Positions 1-8,410 of a stretch of DNA of 64,000 nt are shown one piece after another. Made by a program: the position numbers and the translations under genes. Positions within the stretch are counted from its first letter, which is position 1. Each line of letters opens with the position of its first letter. The DNA lies in contig CAJUAH010000006.1 in assembly GCA_910584375.1 (NCBI GenBank), positions 110,806 to 174,805 of the forward strand, written 5' to 3'. The stretch is from an uncultured Acetatifactor sp. (GTDB lineage: Bacteria; Bacillota; Clostridia; Lachnospirales; Lachnospiraceae). The notes under the pieces were generated by a model that did no database searches, was not told the DNA's origin, and worked only from the letters and a program-made list of their open reading frames with translations.

Positions 1-278
1 GACTGGCGGAAGGAAAAGCGGCTGGACTGGCGGAAGGAAAAGCGGCTGGACTGGCAGAAGGAAAAGCGGCTGGACTGGCGGAGGGAAAGACGGCGGGTAT
101 CGCCGAGGGCGAACGGCAGGTCATATATACGTTTTTAGAGCGCCTGGGGTGTATTCCCGATGACATTCACGGCCGTATCGAGAGGGAGCAGGACAGCGAG
201 ATCTTGAAAAAGTGGTATATGGCAGCGCCGGAACTGAAAAGTTTTGAAGAGTTTCGGGAATATATGGGTGAGATGTAA
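1..278 (+). CDS. C-terminal end of an Rpn/PD-(D/E)XK transposase-like protein (partial)
   Basis: The frame is open from base 3 to a TAA at 276-278; the start lies left of the window. About 91 residues are visible. The first 32 are four copies of an octapeptide LAEGKAAG, the last one degenerate. A charged helical tail follows, ending in SFEEFREYMGEM. Alanine/glycine/glutamate repeats before such a tail are typical of the Rpn family (recombination-promoting nuclease, YhgA-like), whose catalytic PD-(D/E)XK domain would be N-terminal and outside the window. The family assignment rests on the tail style only, so it is tentative; the reading frame itself is clear. Confidence 0.6.
   Translation, partial: LAEGKAAGLAEGKAAGLAEGKAAGLAEGKTAGIAEGERQVIYTFLERLGCIPDDIHGRIEREQDSEILKKWYMAAPELKSFEEFREYMGEM
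3..98 (+). repeat. 24-bp tandem repeat encoding an octapeptide
   Basis: Four in-frame 24-bp units begin at 3, 27, 51 and 75. The first two are identical, the third differs by a single base and the fourth is diverged. They encode LAEGKAAG-type repeats, and the copy number can change without shifting the frame. Confidence 0.9.
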
Positions 279-379
279 CTCGGATATTTTCCGCACATTG
301 ACTTTTGCCTGCCGGTATAGTAATATGTATTATAGCGCTTTAAAGCGACAAAGAAAATAGTACAGAGAGGAATATTATT

Positions 380-2014
380 ATGCCGGTTACGGATCTGCTG
401 GAGAGAAATCATAAGTTATATGGGGAGGAAGTAGCTCTTGTGGAGTTGAACCCCATGATCAAGGATACCAAGCGCACTACCTGGAAGGAGTATGATCTGG
501 TGCAACAGACTTCCTCCGAGCCTTACAGAAGGGAGATTACCTGGAGCGTATTTGACGAGAAGGCCAACCGGGTGGCGAATATGCTGATCGAGAGGGGAAT
601 ACAAAAAGGGGATCGGGTGGCGATCCTTATGTTTAACTGCCTGGAATGGCTGCCGATCTATTTTGGCATCCTGAAGACGGGAGCCATCGCAGTGCCCTTT
701 AATTTTCGCTTTGACGCCAAGGAGATCCAGTACTGCGCGGATCTGGCACAGGTACATATCCTGTTTTTCGGTCCGGAGTTTATCGGCCGTATCGAGTCCA
801 TAGAAGGACAACTCAGCAAGGGAAGGCTCCTGATCTATGTGGGGGACGGCTGTCCTACTTTCGCGGAGAGCTATCGGGAACTGGTGGCGGACTGTTCCAG
901 CCAGCCGCCGCTGATCCGGCTGGAGGAGGACGATGACGCCGCAATCTATTTTTCCTCGGGAACCACAGGTTTTCCCAAGGCTATTTTACATAATCATGAG
1001 AGTTTGATGCAGGCGGCGCAGATGGAGCAGAAACATCATTTGACCGGCCGCAACGATGTATTTTTGTGTATTCCGCCTCTGTACCATACAGGCGCCAAGT
1101 TTCACTGGATGGGCAGCCTGTGCGCGGGCAGCAGAGCCGTGCTGCTCAAGGGCGCGACTCCTGAGATTATACTGGACGCGGTGTCCAAGGAACATTGTAC
1201 GATCGTCTGGCTGCTGGTGCCCTGGGCGCAGGACATTCTGGACAGTCTGGACCGGGGGGATCTGAAACTGGAGGACTATGAGCTGGAACAGTGGAGGCTG
1301 ATGCATATTGGCGCCCAGCCCGTGCCTCCCTCTCTGATCAAGCACTGGAAGGAATATTTCCCCCATCATATGTACGATACCAATTACGGATTGTCCGAGT
1401 CCACCGGGCCGGGCTGCGTGCATCTGGGGATCGAAAACATTCATAAAGTGGGGGCCATCGGCGTTCCCGGCTACCGCTGGAAGTGCAAGATCGTGGATGA
1501 GAACGGGCAGCCTGTGGCTCAGGGGGACGTGGGGGAACTCTGTGTCAAAGGTCCCGGCGTTATGACCTGCTATTATAACGACCCGGAGGCCACGGCGGCT
1601 ACGTTGAAGGACGGATGGCTCTGCACAGGGGATATGGCCATGCAGGACGAGGACGGCTTTATCTTCCTGGTGGACCGTAAGAAGGATGTGATCGTCAGCG
1701 GCGGTGAGAACATTTATCCCGTGCAGATCGAGAACTTCCTGAGCGCCTATGATAAGGTGAAGGATGTGGCGGTCATCGGTCTGCCGGACAAGCGCCTCGG
1801 CGAGATTACCGGCGCGATCATTGCCGTAAAAGAGGGGATGAGTTGTACGGAGGAGGAGATTCAGCAGTTCTGCGAGGAACTTCCCCGGTATAAGAGACCC
1901 AAGAAGATCATATTTGCCGACGTTCCCCGCAACGCTACGGGCAAGATCGAGAAACCTGCCCTGCGCAAAAAATACGGCGCGGACATGTTGGTGGCCCAGC
2001 AGAACAGAGGATAG
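380..2014 (+). CDS. AMP-binding acyl-CoA synthetase / ligase
   Basis: A 544-residue adenylate-forming enzyme (ANL superfamily), full length for the family. It would activate a carboxylic acid with ATP to an acyl-adenylate and transfer it to CoA. The P-loop-like motif YFSSGTTGFPKA lies near residue 195, the adenine motif YGLSEST near 335, the hinge motif TGDMAMQDEDGF with DRKKDVIVSGGENIYP near 415-445, and the catalytic lysine motif NATGKIEK near the C-terminus. The ATG at 380 follows a GAGAGGAA ribosome binding site. It is monocistronic and converges on the symporter gene across a shared terminator. The substrate cannot be read from sequence; a medium- or long-chain fatty acid or an aromatic acid are options. 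Confidence 0.9.
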   Translation: MPVTDLLERNHKLYGEEVALVELNPMIKDTKRTTWKEYDLVQQTSSEPYRREITWSVFDEKANRVANMLIERGIQKGDRVAILMFNCLEWLPIYFGILKTGAIAVPFNFRFDAKEIQYCADLAQVHILFFGPEFIGRIESIEGQLSKGRLLIYVGDGCPTFAESYRELVADCSSQPPLIRLEEDDDAAIYFSSGTTGFPKAILHNHESLMQAAQMEQKHHLTGRNDVFLCIPPLYHTGAKFHWMGSLCAGSRAVLLKGATPEIILDAVSKEHCTIVWLLVPWAQDILDSLDRGDLKLEDYELEQWRLMHIGAQPVPPSLIKHWKEYFPHHMYDTNYGLSESTGPGCVHLGIENIHKVGAIGVPGYRWKCKIVDENGQPVAQGDVGELCVKGPGVMTCYYNDPEATAATLKDGWLCTGDMAMQDEDGFIFLVDRKKDVIVSGGENIYPVQIENFLSAYDKVKDVAVIGLPDKRLGEITGAIIAVKEGMSCTEEEIQQFCEELPRYKRPKKIIFADVPRNATGKIEKPALRKKYGADMLVAQQNRG

Positions 2015-2045
2015 CGCCGGGAAGATAGCCGGTTTTACGCAAAAG

Positions 2046-2089
2046 GGAGCTGTGAAAGTCGGAGTTATACTCCTGTTTTTCACAGCTCC
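2046..2089. terminator. Bidirectional terminator between convergent genes
   Basis: A perfect 12-bp inverted repeat (GGAGCTGTGAAA at 2046-2057 against TTTCACAGCTCC at 2078-2089) lies between the ends of the convergent ligase and symporter genes. T-rich sequence follows on the + side and an A run (T-rich on the - strand) lies on the left. Confidence 0.85.
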
Positions 2090-2156
2090 TCTTAATTGCT
2101 TTATTCCTACAGGCAATGCTCCAGGCGTCACGCCCCGTGGGCATTCACTCTGTTTC

Positions 2157-3692
2157 TCACTTGCCCAATGCGGTGGACTGCTTGACCACGGTATCTCTGT
2201 CATAGCAGGCAAAAGTCTCGTCCACCATTTTTTGATCGGGCTTTGGCGTAAACAGACTTACCACCGGTACGATGACCAGCCCGGCCAGCATGGCTATGGC
2301 GCCGCAGTTGATGGGATTTCTCATGACAGAGGGCAGATACTGGGGAGTAACCATCTCCACCAGCATCAGGCCGGAACCGAAGATAAAGGATACCCAGCAG
2401 GCGGCTTTGGTGGTCTTTTTCCAGTACAGAGCGTACAGGAAGGGGGCCAGGAAAGCTCCGGCCAGCGCGCCCCAGGAGATGCCCATCAACTGTGCGATAA
2501 ATGTGATGGAACTCTTGTACTGGATCAGCGCCAGGACGGCGGAGATGGCGATAAAGACCACCACCAGAATGCGGATCAGCAGGAGCTGTTTTTTGTCGTC
2601 CATTTTTTTCATAAAGGTTTCTTTTAAAAAGTCAATGGTCAGGGTGGAACTGGAGGCGATGACCAGAGAACTCAGGGTGGACATGGAGGCGGACAGCACC
2701 AGAATGACCACTAGGGCGATCAGCACAGGCCCCAGGTTCTGCAGCATGGTGGGTATCACGGAATCAAAACCGTTAGCCTTGATGTCAATCTGATCGGAAA
2801 ACAGCCTGCCGAATCCGCCCAGAAAATAGCAGCCGCCTGCCACTACCAGCGCAAACAGCGTGGATATGATCGTGCCCTTTTTGATGGATTCCTCGTTTTT
2901 GATGGCGTAGAATTTCTGCACCATCTGGGGCAGCCCCCAGGTTCCCAGAGAGGTCAGGATCACTACGAACAGCAGATTTAAAGGGTCAGGGCCAAAGAAA
3001 GAGGCAAAGATGCCGGGCGTCTCGGTGACAGAGGGGTCCGTGACCCGGGCCAGCCCTTCGTAGGCCATCATGAAACCGCCCTTGCTGCGGATCACCGCCG
3101 CTATGACGGTGACAATGCCAAAGAGCATGATGATGCCCTGAATAAAGTCGTTGATGGCAGTAGCCATATACCCACCGGCAATGACATAGATGGCTGTCAG
3201 TACCGCCATCAGAATGATACATACGGAGTAGTCGATATCAAAAGCCATACCGAATAGCCGGGACAGGCCGTTGTACAGAGACGCCGTATAGGGGATCAGG
3301 AAGATAAAGATGATGACGGAGGCAGCGATCTTCAACGGCCTGCTGTTAAAGCGCCGGCCGAAGAACTGGGGCATGGTGGCGGAGTCCAGATGCTGGGTCA
3401 TGATCCGGGTGCGCCTGCCCAGTACCACCCAGGCCAACAGAGAGCCGATGACGGCGTTGCCGATGCCCGCCCAGGTGGCGGCAATCCCGTATTTCCAGCC
3501 AAACTGTCCCGCATAGCCAACGAACACTACGGCGGAAAAATAAGAGGTGCCGTAGGCGAAGGCGGTCAGCCAGGGTCCCACACTGCGCCCGCCCAATACA
3601 AATCCGTTCACATCCGTAGCGTTTTTGCGGCAGTAAAGGCCGATGCCGATGAGTACCGCAAAGTAGAGAATCAAGATAACGAGTTTTAACAT
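2157..3692 (-). CDS. Sodium:solute symporter (SSS family)
   Basis: A 511-residue integral membrane protein of the SSS/PutP-PanF family with about 13 hydrophobic segments beginning at the first residues (LKLVILILYFAVLIGIGLY). The N-terminal part carries the family pattern DVNGFVLGGRSVGPW followed by FAYGTSYFSAVVFVGYAG, the region that forms the sodium and substrate sites. It would drive uptake of an organic solute with sodium. A ribosome binding site (AAAGGA) precedes the ATG. It lies downstream of the ABC genes in the same direction but has its own promoter and a leader of nearly 200 bases. The solute is unknown. Confidence 0.88.
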   Translation of the reverse strand: MLKLVILILYFAVLIGIGLYCRKNATDVNGFVLGGRSVGPWLTAFAYGTSYFSAVVFVGYAGQFGWKYGIAATWAGIGNAVIGSLLAWVVLGRRTRIMTQHLDSATMPQFFGRRFNSRPLKIAASVIIFIFLIPYTASLYNGLSRLFGMAFDIDYSVCIILMAVLTAIYVIAGGYMATAINDFIQGIIMLFGIVTVIAAVIRSKGGFMMAYEGLARVTDPSVTETPGIFASFFGPDPLNLLFVVILTSLGTWGLPQMVQKFYAIKNEESIKKGTIISTLFALVVAGGCYFLGGFGRLFSDQIDIKANGFDSVIPTMLQNLGPVLIALVVILVLSASMSTLSSLVIASSSTLTIDFLKETFMKKMDDKKQLLLIRILVVVFIAISAVLALIQYKSSITFIAQLMGISWGALAGAFLAPFLYALYWKKTTKAACWVSFIFGSGLMLVEMVTPQYLPSVMRNPINCGAIAMLAGLVIVPVVSLFTPKPDQKMVDETFACYDRDTVVKQSTALGK

Positions 3693-3756
3693 GGTAAGAG
3701 TATCCTTTCACAGTTAGTATTTTGCATGACAATTGCGAAACAGCCTTTTGTCGGTA

Positions 3757-3808
3757 TCGCCGCGGCAAGCGGAGCGAGAGCGCAGCCCTCCTCCGCTTTG
3801 CCGCCGCG
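3757..3808 (-). promoter_or_regulatory. GC-rich hairpin in the symporter leader
   Basis: On the - strand GCGGCAAAGCGGAG pairs with CTCCGCTTGCCGC with one bulged base, forming a stem of about 13 bp inside the 5' leader of the symporter mRNA. No T-run follows it in that direction, so it is more likely a leader structure or stability element than a simple terminator. Confidence 0.5.
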
Positions 3809-3886
3809 TGCGGGAGACATATCCGGCAGGTACATTTAAGACTGCGAAACGTCAATGCTTTAAAACGTTGAAGTAACGCTGTGAAA

Positions 3887-3915
3887 AGTTTAGCACACCT
3901 GGTATAAAAAGTCAA
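3887..3915 (-). promoter_or_regulatory. Sigma-A-like promoter for the symporter
   Basis: On the - strand TTGACT (3910-3915) and TAAACT (3887-3892) are separated by exactly 17 bp, just after the end of the permease gene. It points leftward to the symporter and would give a leader of almost 200 nt. Confidence 0.6.
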
Positions 3916-3917
3916 TC

Positions 3918-4802
3918 TTACATTTTAAGCTGTATTTTGATACGGTGTTCAACATATTGGATTCCTTTGTAGAATCCCATGGCGATGACACACAGGATCA
4001 GAATGCTGGTGATCACCAGATTCAGTTGGAACACCTGGCTGCCATAGATGATCAGATATCCCAGTCCCCGTCTGGCGGCCAGAAATTCTCCGATGATAAC
4101 GCCCACCAACGCCAGCCCGATATTGACCTTGGTGGTACTGAGCATGATGGGAATGGAACCTGGCAGGATCACTTTTCGGAAAGCGTCCCCTTTGCGGCCT
4201 CCCAGCGTATAGATCAGGGTGATCTTTTCACTGTCCACCTGCTGAAATCCCGTATAAAAACTGATGATCGACCCAAACAGGGCCACGGAGATTCCTGCTA
4301 CCACAATGGTGGTGCTGCCTGTACCCAGCCATACGATAAACAGAGGAGCCAGAGCCGACTTGGGCAGGCTGTTGAGGATCACCAGATAGGGTTCCGTCAC
4401 TTCCGACAGTTTCTGGGAATACCACAACATGGTTGCGGCCAGCAGGCTGATCAGAAATACCAGCAGAAAGCTGGCGATAGTCTCCAGCAGCGTGACGCCC
4501 ACATGCAGGAACAGAGAGCGGTCCAGGATCATACCCCACAGGCATTTTGCCACCAGGCTGGGGCTGGAAAAAAAGAAACTGTCGATCCAGTTAAGCCGGG
4601 CGCTCAGCTCCCAAAGCGCCAGAAACAACAGAAAGAAAAAAATCCGGTAAAAGGCCACCTGATGGTGATGCCTGCGGTGCTCCCGGACAAAAGCCTCCTG
4701 ATTGGCCGATGCCTGCGGCTTGTTTTTGACTGTTTCCGTATGCATGTCACAGACCTCTCCCGCAAGATCGGAATGATTGGGGTTTGCATGTGAAACACTC
4801 AT
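3918..4802 (-). CDS. ABC transporter permease, NitT/TauT type
   Basis: A 294-residue inner-membrane permease of the SsuC/TauC/NrtB class. A charged N-terminal tail of about 50 residues precedes the first membrane span (FYRIFFFLLFLALWELSARL). Further spans follow, as does the ATPase-contact loop region (TLGGRKGDAFRKVILPGSIP), which matches the family EAA motif. The chosen ATG at 4802 overlaps the ATPase stop by ATGA and has a GGGAGGAG ribosome binding site. An in-frame ATG 18 bases upstream would place that site inside the gene. No substrate-binding protein is adjacent, so the ligand (sulfonate, nitrate, pyrimidine precursor or other) is open. Confidence 0.88.
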   Translation of the reverse strand: MSVSHANPNHSDLAGEVCDMHTETVKNKPQASANQEAFVREHRRHHHQVAFYRIFFFLLFLALWELSARLNWIDSFFFSSPSLVAKCLWGMILDRSLFLHVGVTLLETIASFLLVFLISLLAATMLWYSQKLSEVTEPYLVILNSLPKSALAPLFIVWLGTGSTTIVVAGISVALFGSIISFYTGFQQVDSEKITLIYTLGGRKGDAFRKVILPGSIPIMLSTTKVNIGLALVGVIIGEFLAARRGLGYLIIYGSQVFQLNLVITSILILCVIAMGFYKGIQYVEHRIKIQLKM

Positions 4803-5563
4803 ATTTTCATCTCCTCCCATAATTGATTGAAGTACTCGTTAAATTCCGGCGCGTTCCGGGCTGCCAGAGGGGAGTCGTCCTGCAGGGTCAGGTGAATGGG
4901 AATCTCCTTTTTTACGGTGGCAGGACGGCCGGACAGCACCACCACCCGGTCGGCCAGGCTCACCGCTTCCGACAGATCGTGGGTGATCAGTATGGCGGTC
5001 TTGCCGGTCCTGCGGATCAGACGGCAGATGTCGTTGGATACCATGAGCCGGGTCTGGTAATCCAGAGCGCTGAAAGGCTCATCCAGCAAAAGCAACTGAG
5101 GTTCCAGCGCCAGCGTGCGTATCAGGGCGGCACGCTGTTTCATGCCTCCCGACAGCTCGCTGGGGCGCTTGTCGCGAAACTTTTCCAGATCATAGTCGCG
5201 CAGCAGAGAGTTCACGTATTCCAGACGTTCCGGCGTCATCATATGGTTGATCTCCAATCCCAGGATCACGTTTTTATAGATGCTGCGCCACTCAAACAGA
5301 TGCTCCCGCTGCAGCATGTAACCCACCCGGGGGTAGCGCAGGGAGCCGTCGGGATTGTTCACCAGGATCGTGCCTTCCTCTGCGGGCAGCAGTCCGGCTA
5401 TAATAGACAGCAGGGTGGATTTGCCGCAGCCGCTGGGGCCCACCAGCGCCAGGAATTCCCCTTCCCGGACCCCAAAGGTAATGCCGTCCAGCGCCTTTGT
5501 CTCTCCATGGAGGCTGTGATAGGAATAACTGATATTTTTCAGCTCCAGAATATTTTTTTCCAT
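4799..5563 (-). CDS. ABC transporter ATP-binding protein, NitT/TauT type
   Basis: A 254-residue nucleotide-binding subunit. The Walker A motif GPSGCGKST lies near residue 43, the signature LSGGMKQR near 138, Walker B LLLLDEPFSALD near 158, and the switch histidine in ILITHDLSEA near 192. Length and order match SsuB/TauB-class ATPases. It is the first gene of a leftward pair and is translationally coupled to the permease by an ATGA overlap. No thiamin-pyrophosphate box was seen upstream, so there is no riboswitch hint to the substrate. Confidence 0.92.
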   Translation of the reverse strand: MEKNILELKNISYSYHSLHGETKALDGITFGVREGEFLALVGPSGCGKSTLLSIIAGLLPAEEGTILVNNPDGSLRYPRVGYMLQREHLFEWRSIYKNVILGLEINHMMTPERLEYVNSLLRDYDLEKFRDKRPSELSGGMKQRAALIRTLALEPQLLLLDEPFSALDYQTRLMVSNDICRLIRRTGKTAILITHDLSEAVSLADRVVVLSGRPATVKKEIPIHLTLQDDSPLAARNAPEFNEYFNQLWEEMKI

Positions 5564-5613
5564 CCAAGTGAGTCCTTTCTCAAAAATAGAACTTACTTTA
5601 AGATATTCGTTTC

Positions 5614-5642
5614 TTGCAATAAAGTGTCAATCATGGTATGAT
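5614..5642 (+). promoter_or_regulatory. Promoter upstream of argH
   Basis: TTGCAA (5614-5619) and TATGAT (5637-5642) are separated by 17 bp and point toward argH. A perfect hairpin, ATGCGC-TGAA-GCGCAT, lies in the leader at 5681-5696, and GGTATGATG recurs just after it. The rest of the 5564-5757 gap holds no gene. Confidence 0.55.
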
Positions 5643-5757
5643 GAGTAAAATGCTCCGCATTTAACTCTACTGATCGGAGTATGCGCTGAAGCGCATGGAA
5701 TCAAGGTATGATGTGTTTTAATCGTACATAAATCACGGTTGAAAGGAATAAACTCGT

Positions 5758-7164
5758 ATGGCAACTTTATGGGGAGGACGCTTTACCAAGGATACGGACA
5801 GTCAGGTCTACGCCTTTAACGCGTCCATCGGTTTTGATAAGAAACTCTACCGGCAGGATATCGAGGGCAGTATAGCCCATGTGGTGATGCTGGCAAAGCA
5901 GGGGATACTTTCGCCCCAGGAGAGAGACGTGCTGATCAAGGGACTCACCGGCATCCGGGAGGACGTGGAGGCCGGAACCCTGGTCATAGATGAAAGATTT
6001 GAGGATATTCACAGTTTTGTGGAGGCCAATCTGATCGAGCGGGTGGGGGAGCCGGGGAAGAAACTTCACACCGGCCGCAGCCGCAACGATCAGGTGGCGC
6101 TGGACATGCGTCTGTACACCAGAGCGCAGGTGCTGGCCACGGACGATCTGCTGAAAGAGTTGATGTGTGTGATCCTGGATGTCATGGAGGCCAATACGGA
6201 GACTTATATGCCGGGTTTCACCCATCTGCAGAAAGCCCAGCCCACCACGCTGGCCCATCACTTCGGCGCTTATTTCGAGATGTTCAAGAGAGACAGGCAG
6301 CGCCTGAAAGACATCTATTACAGAATGAACTACTGTCCGCTGGGAGCGGGGGCGCTGGCAGGCACCACCTATCCTCTGGACAGAGGATATACGGCGTCGC
6401 TGCTGGGATTTGAAGGCCCCACGCTGAACAGTATGGACTCGGTATCCGACAGGGATTATCTGATCGAGTTTCTGGCCGCTCTGTCCATGATCATGATGCA
6501 TCTGAGCCGTTTCTGCGAGGAGATCATCATCTGGAATTCCAACGAGTACCAATTTGTGGAGATTGACGACGCCTATTCCACCGGCAGCAGCATCATGCCC
6601 CAGAAAAAGAATCCGGACATCGCGGAGCTGGTGAGAGGCAAGACCGGACGGGTATACGGGGCGTTGACCTCTCTGCTGACCACGATGAAAGGTCTTCCTC
6701 TGGCATATAATAAGGATATGCAGGAGGATAAGGAGATGGCCTTTGACGCCATGGAGACCGTGCAGAACTGTCTGGCGCTGTTCACCGGCATGATACGGAC
6801 CATGGGCTTTAAGCGGGAGAGGATGGCCCGTAGCGCCACCGGCGGATTTACCAATGCCACCGACGCGGCGGATTATCTGGTGGGAAAAGGCGTTCCTTTT
6901 CGAGATGCCCATAGCATTATCGGCAGACTTGTGTTATACTGTCTGGATAAGGGCTGCGCGATCGACGATCTGCCTCTGGAGGAATTGCAGACCATCAGCG
7001 ATAAATTCGGGCCGGATATCTATGAGGCCATATCTTTAAAGACCTGTGTGGAGAAACGACTGACCGTGGGAGCGCCGGGAAAAGAGGCCATGGCGGAAGT
7101 CATACGCATCAGCAGGGAATATCTGGAGGAAGAGTGGCAGCCCAGAGACTGGCAGTTGCCGTAG
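5758..7164 (+). CDS. argH: Argininosuccinate lyase
   Basis: A 468-residue cytosolic enzyme of the fumarase/aspartase superfamily that splits argininosuccinate into arginine and fumarate, the last step of arginine synthesis. The N-terminal LWGGRFTKDTD and HTGRSRNDQVA (near residue 104) are typical of the family, and the superfamily signature GSSIMPQKKNPD lies near 280 with its catalytic serine loop intact. Length is normal. The ATG is preceded by GAAAGGAA. No other arginine gene is adjacent, so it stands alone here. Confidence 0.97.
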   Translation: MATLWGGRFTKDTDSQVYAFNASIGFDKKLYRQDIEGSIAHVVMLAKQGILSPQERDVLIKGLTGIREDVEAGTLVIDERFEDIHSFVEANLIERVGEPGKKLHTGRSRNDQVALDMRLYTRAQVLATDDLLKELMCVILDVMEANTETYMPGFTHLQKAQPTTLAHHFGAYFEMFKRDRQRLKDIYYRMNYCPLGAGALAGTTYPLDRGYTASLLGFEGPTLNSMDSVSDRDYLIEFLAALSMIMMHLSRFCEEIIIWNSNEYQFVEIDDAYSTGSSIMPQKKNPDIAELVRGKTGRVYGALTSLLTTMKGLPLAYNKDMQEDKEMAFDAMETVQNCLALFTGMIRTMGFKRERMARSATGGFTNATDAADYLVGKGVPFRDAHSIIGRLVLYCLDKGCAIDDLPLEELQTISDKFGPDIYEAISLKTCVEKRLTVGAPGKEAMAEVIRISREYLEEEWQPRDWQLP

Positions 7165-7244
7165 AACCGGGCAAAACAATCAGCATTTGCCGGACACTGA
7201 CGTTGAATCAGCGGACGCAGTACATATAATAAAAGGAGAAAATT

Positions 7245-8333
7245 ATGAGCGAGAAGTTGAAAGTAGGTATTTTGGGTGCTACAGGTATGGTGGGGCAGCG
7301 TTTCATAGCATTGCTGGAGAACCATCCCTGGTTTGAAGTGACGGCTGTCGCCGCCAGTCCCCGCTCCGCGGGAAAGACCTATCAGGAGGCTGTGGGCGAG
7401 AGATGGAAGATGGATACGCCCATGCCGGAGGCGGTCAGGAACCTGATGGTAATGAATGTCAACGAGGTGGAGAAAGTCGCGGCGGGAGTGGACTTTGTGT
7501 TCAGCGCCGTGGACATGACCAAAGAAGAGATCAAAAAGATCGAGGAGGACTATGCCAGAACGGAGACTCCGGTGGTATCCAACAACAGCGCCCACCGCTG
7601 GACCCCGGATGTGCCCATGATGGTGCCGGAGATCAATCCCCAGCATGTGCAGGTCATCGAGGCGCAGAGAAAGCGTCTGGGAACGGTCAGGGGGTTTGTA
7701 GCCGTCAAGCCCAACTGCTCCATCCAGAGTTATGCCCCGGTACTTACCGCATGGAAGGAGTTTGAACCTTACGAGGTGGTGGCCACAACCTATCAGGCCA
7801 TCTCCGGCGCGGGTAAGACCTTTAAGGACTGGCCCGAGATGGAAGGCAATATCATTCCCTATATCGGCGGCGAGGAGGAAAAGAGTGAGAAAGAGCCCCT
7901 TCGTCTGTGGGGAGAGATCGTGGACGGTCAGATCGTGCCCGCCACCAGCCCTGTGATCACCTGCCAGTGTATTCGCGTGCCGGTATTGAACGGCCATACG
8001 GCGGCAGTGTTTGTAAAGTTCCGCAAAAAGCCGACCAAAGAGCAGTTGATTGAAAAGCTGGTGACTTTCAGCGGCAAACCGCAGGAACTGAACCTGCCCA
8101 GCGCCCCTGAGCAGTTCATCCGCTATATGGAGGAGGATAACCGGCCCCAGGTGACGCTGGATGTGGACTATGAGAACGGCATGGGAATCAGTATCGGACG
8201 CCTGCGGGAGGATACGGTGTACGACTACAAGTTTGTAGGTCTGTCCCACAATACCGTCAGAGGCGCTGCCGGCGGAGCGGTGCTGTGCGCGGAACTGTTG
8301 AAAGCCATGGGCTATATATCCAAAAAAGACTGA
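7245..8333 (+). CDS. asd: Aspartate-semialdehyde dehydrogenase
   Basis: A 362-residue NADP-dependent enzyme reducing aspartyl phosphate to aspartate semialdehyde for lysine, threonine, methionine and cell-wall diaminopimelate synthesis. The Rossmann motif GATGMVGQRF is at residues 10-19 and the nucleophilic cysteine lies in KPNCSIQSY near residue 154. Its length and sequence style match the branch of the family also found in archaea and many Clostridia. AAAAGGAG precedes the ATG. The 7165-7244 gap contains an imperfect inverted repeat (CCGGGCAAA / TTTGCCGG) that may end argH transcripts. Confidence 0.95.
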   Translation: MSEKLKVGILGATGMVGQRFIALLENHPWFEVTAVAASPRSAGKTYQEAVGERWKMDTPMPEAVRNLMVMNVNEVEKVAAGVDFVFSAVDMTKEEIKKIEEDYARTETPVVSNNSAHRWTPDVPMMVPEINPQHVQVIEAQRKRLGTVRGFVAVKPNCSIQSYAPVLTAWKEFEPYEVVATTYQAISGAGKTFKDWPEMEGNIIPYIGGEEEKSEKEPLRLWGEIVDGQIVPATSPVITCQCIRVPVLNGHTAAVFVKFRKKPTKEQLIEKLVTFSGKPQELNLPSAPEQFIRYMEEDNRPQVTLDVDYENGMGISIGRLREDTVYDYKFVGLSHNTVRGAAGGAVLCAELLKAMGYISKKD

Positions 8334-8410
8334 CGGCATAATACGGATTTATCTTAGAATACACGGATAAGGCGGTAGTTTACTTCGTAGGCTACAGGGA
8401 TGAGGGAAGA

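Noticed and set aside
3..98. Short regular repeats that might suggest a CRISPR array
   Set aside because: The units are directly adjacent with no spacers and lie in a coding frame.
986..2212. A 408-codon open frame on the - strand opposite the acyl-CoA ligase
   Set aside because: It lies antisense to a gene with all ANL motifs and has no recognisable domains; its openness follows from codon bias of the real gene.
5564..5757. Thiamin-pyrophosphate riboswitch before the ABC ATPase
   Set aside because: No CTGAGA-type box or matching helices were found upstream of 5563 on the - strand.
7020..8339. A 439-codon - strand frame over asd
   Set aside because: Antisense to an intact asd gene, histidine/leucine-rich shadow composition and no ribosome site.
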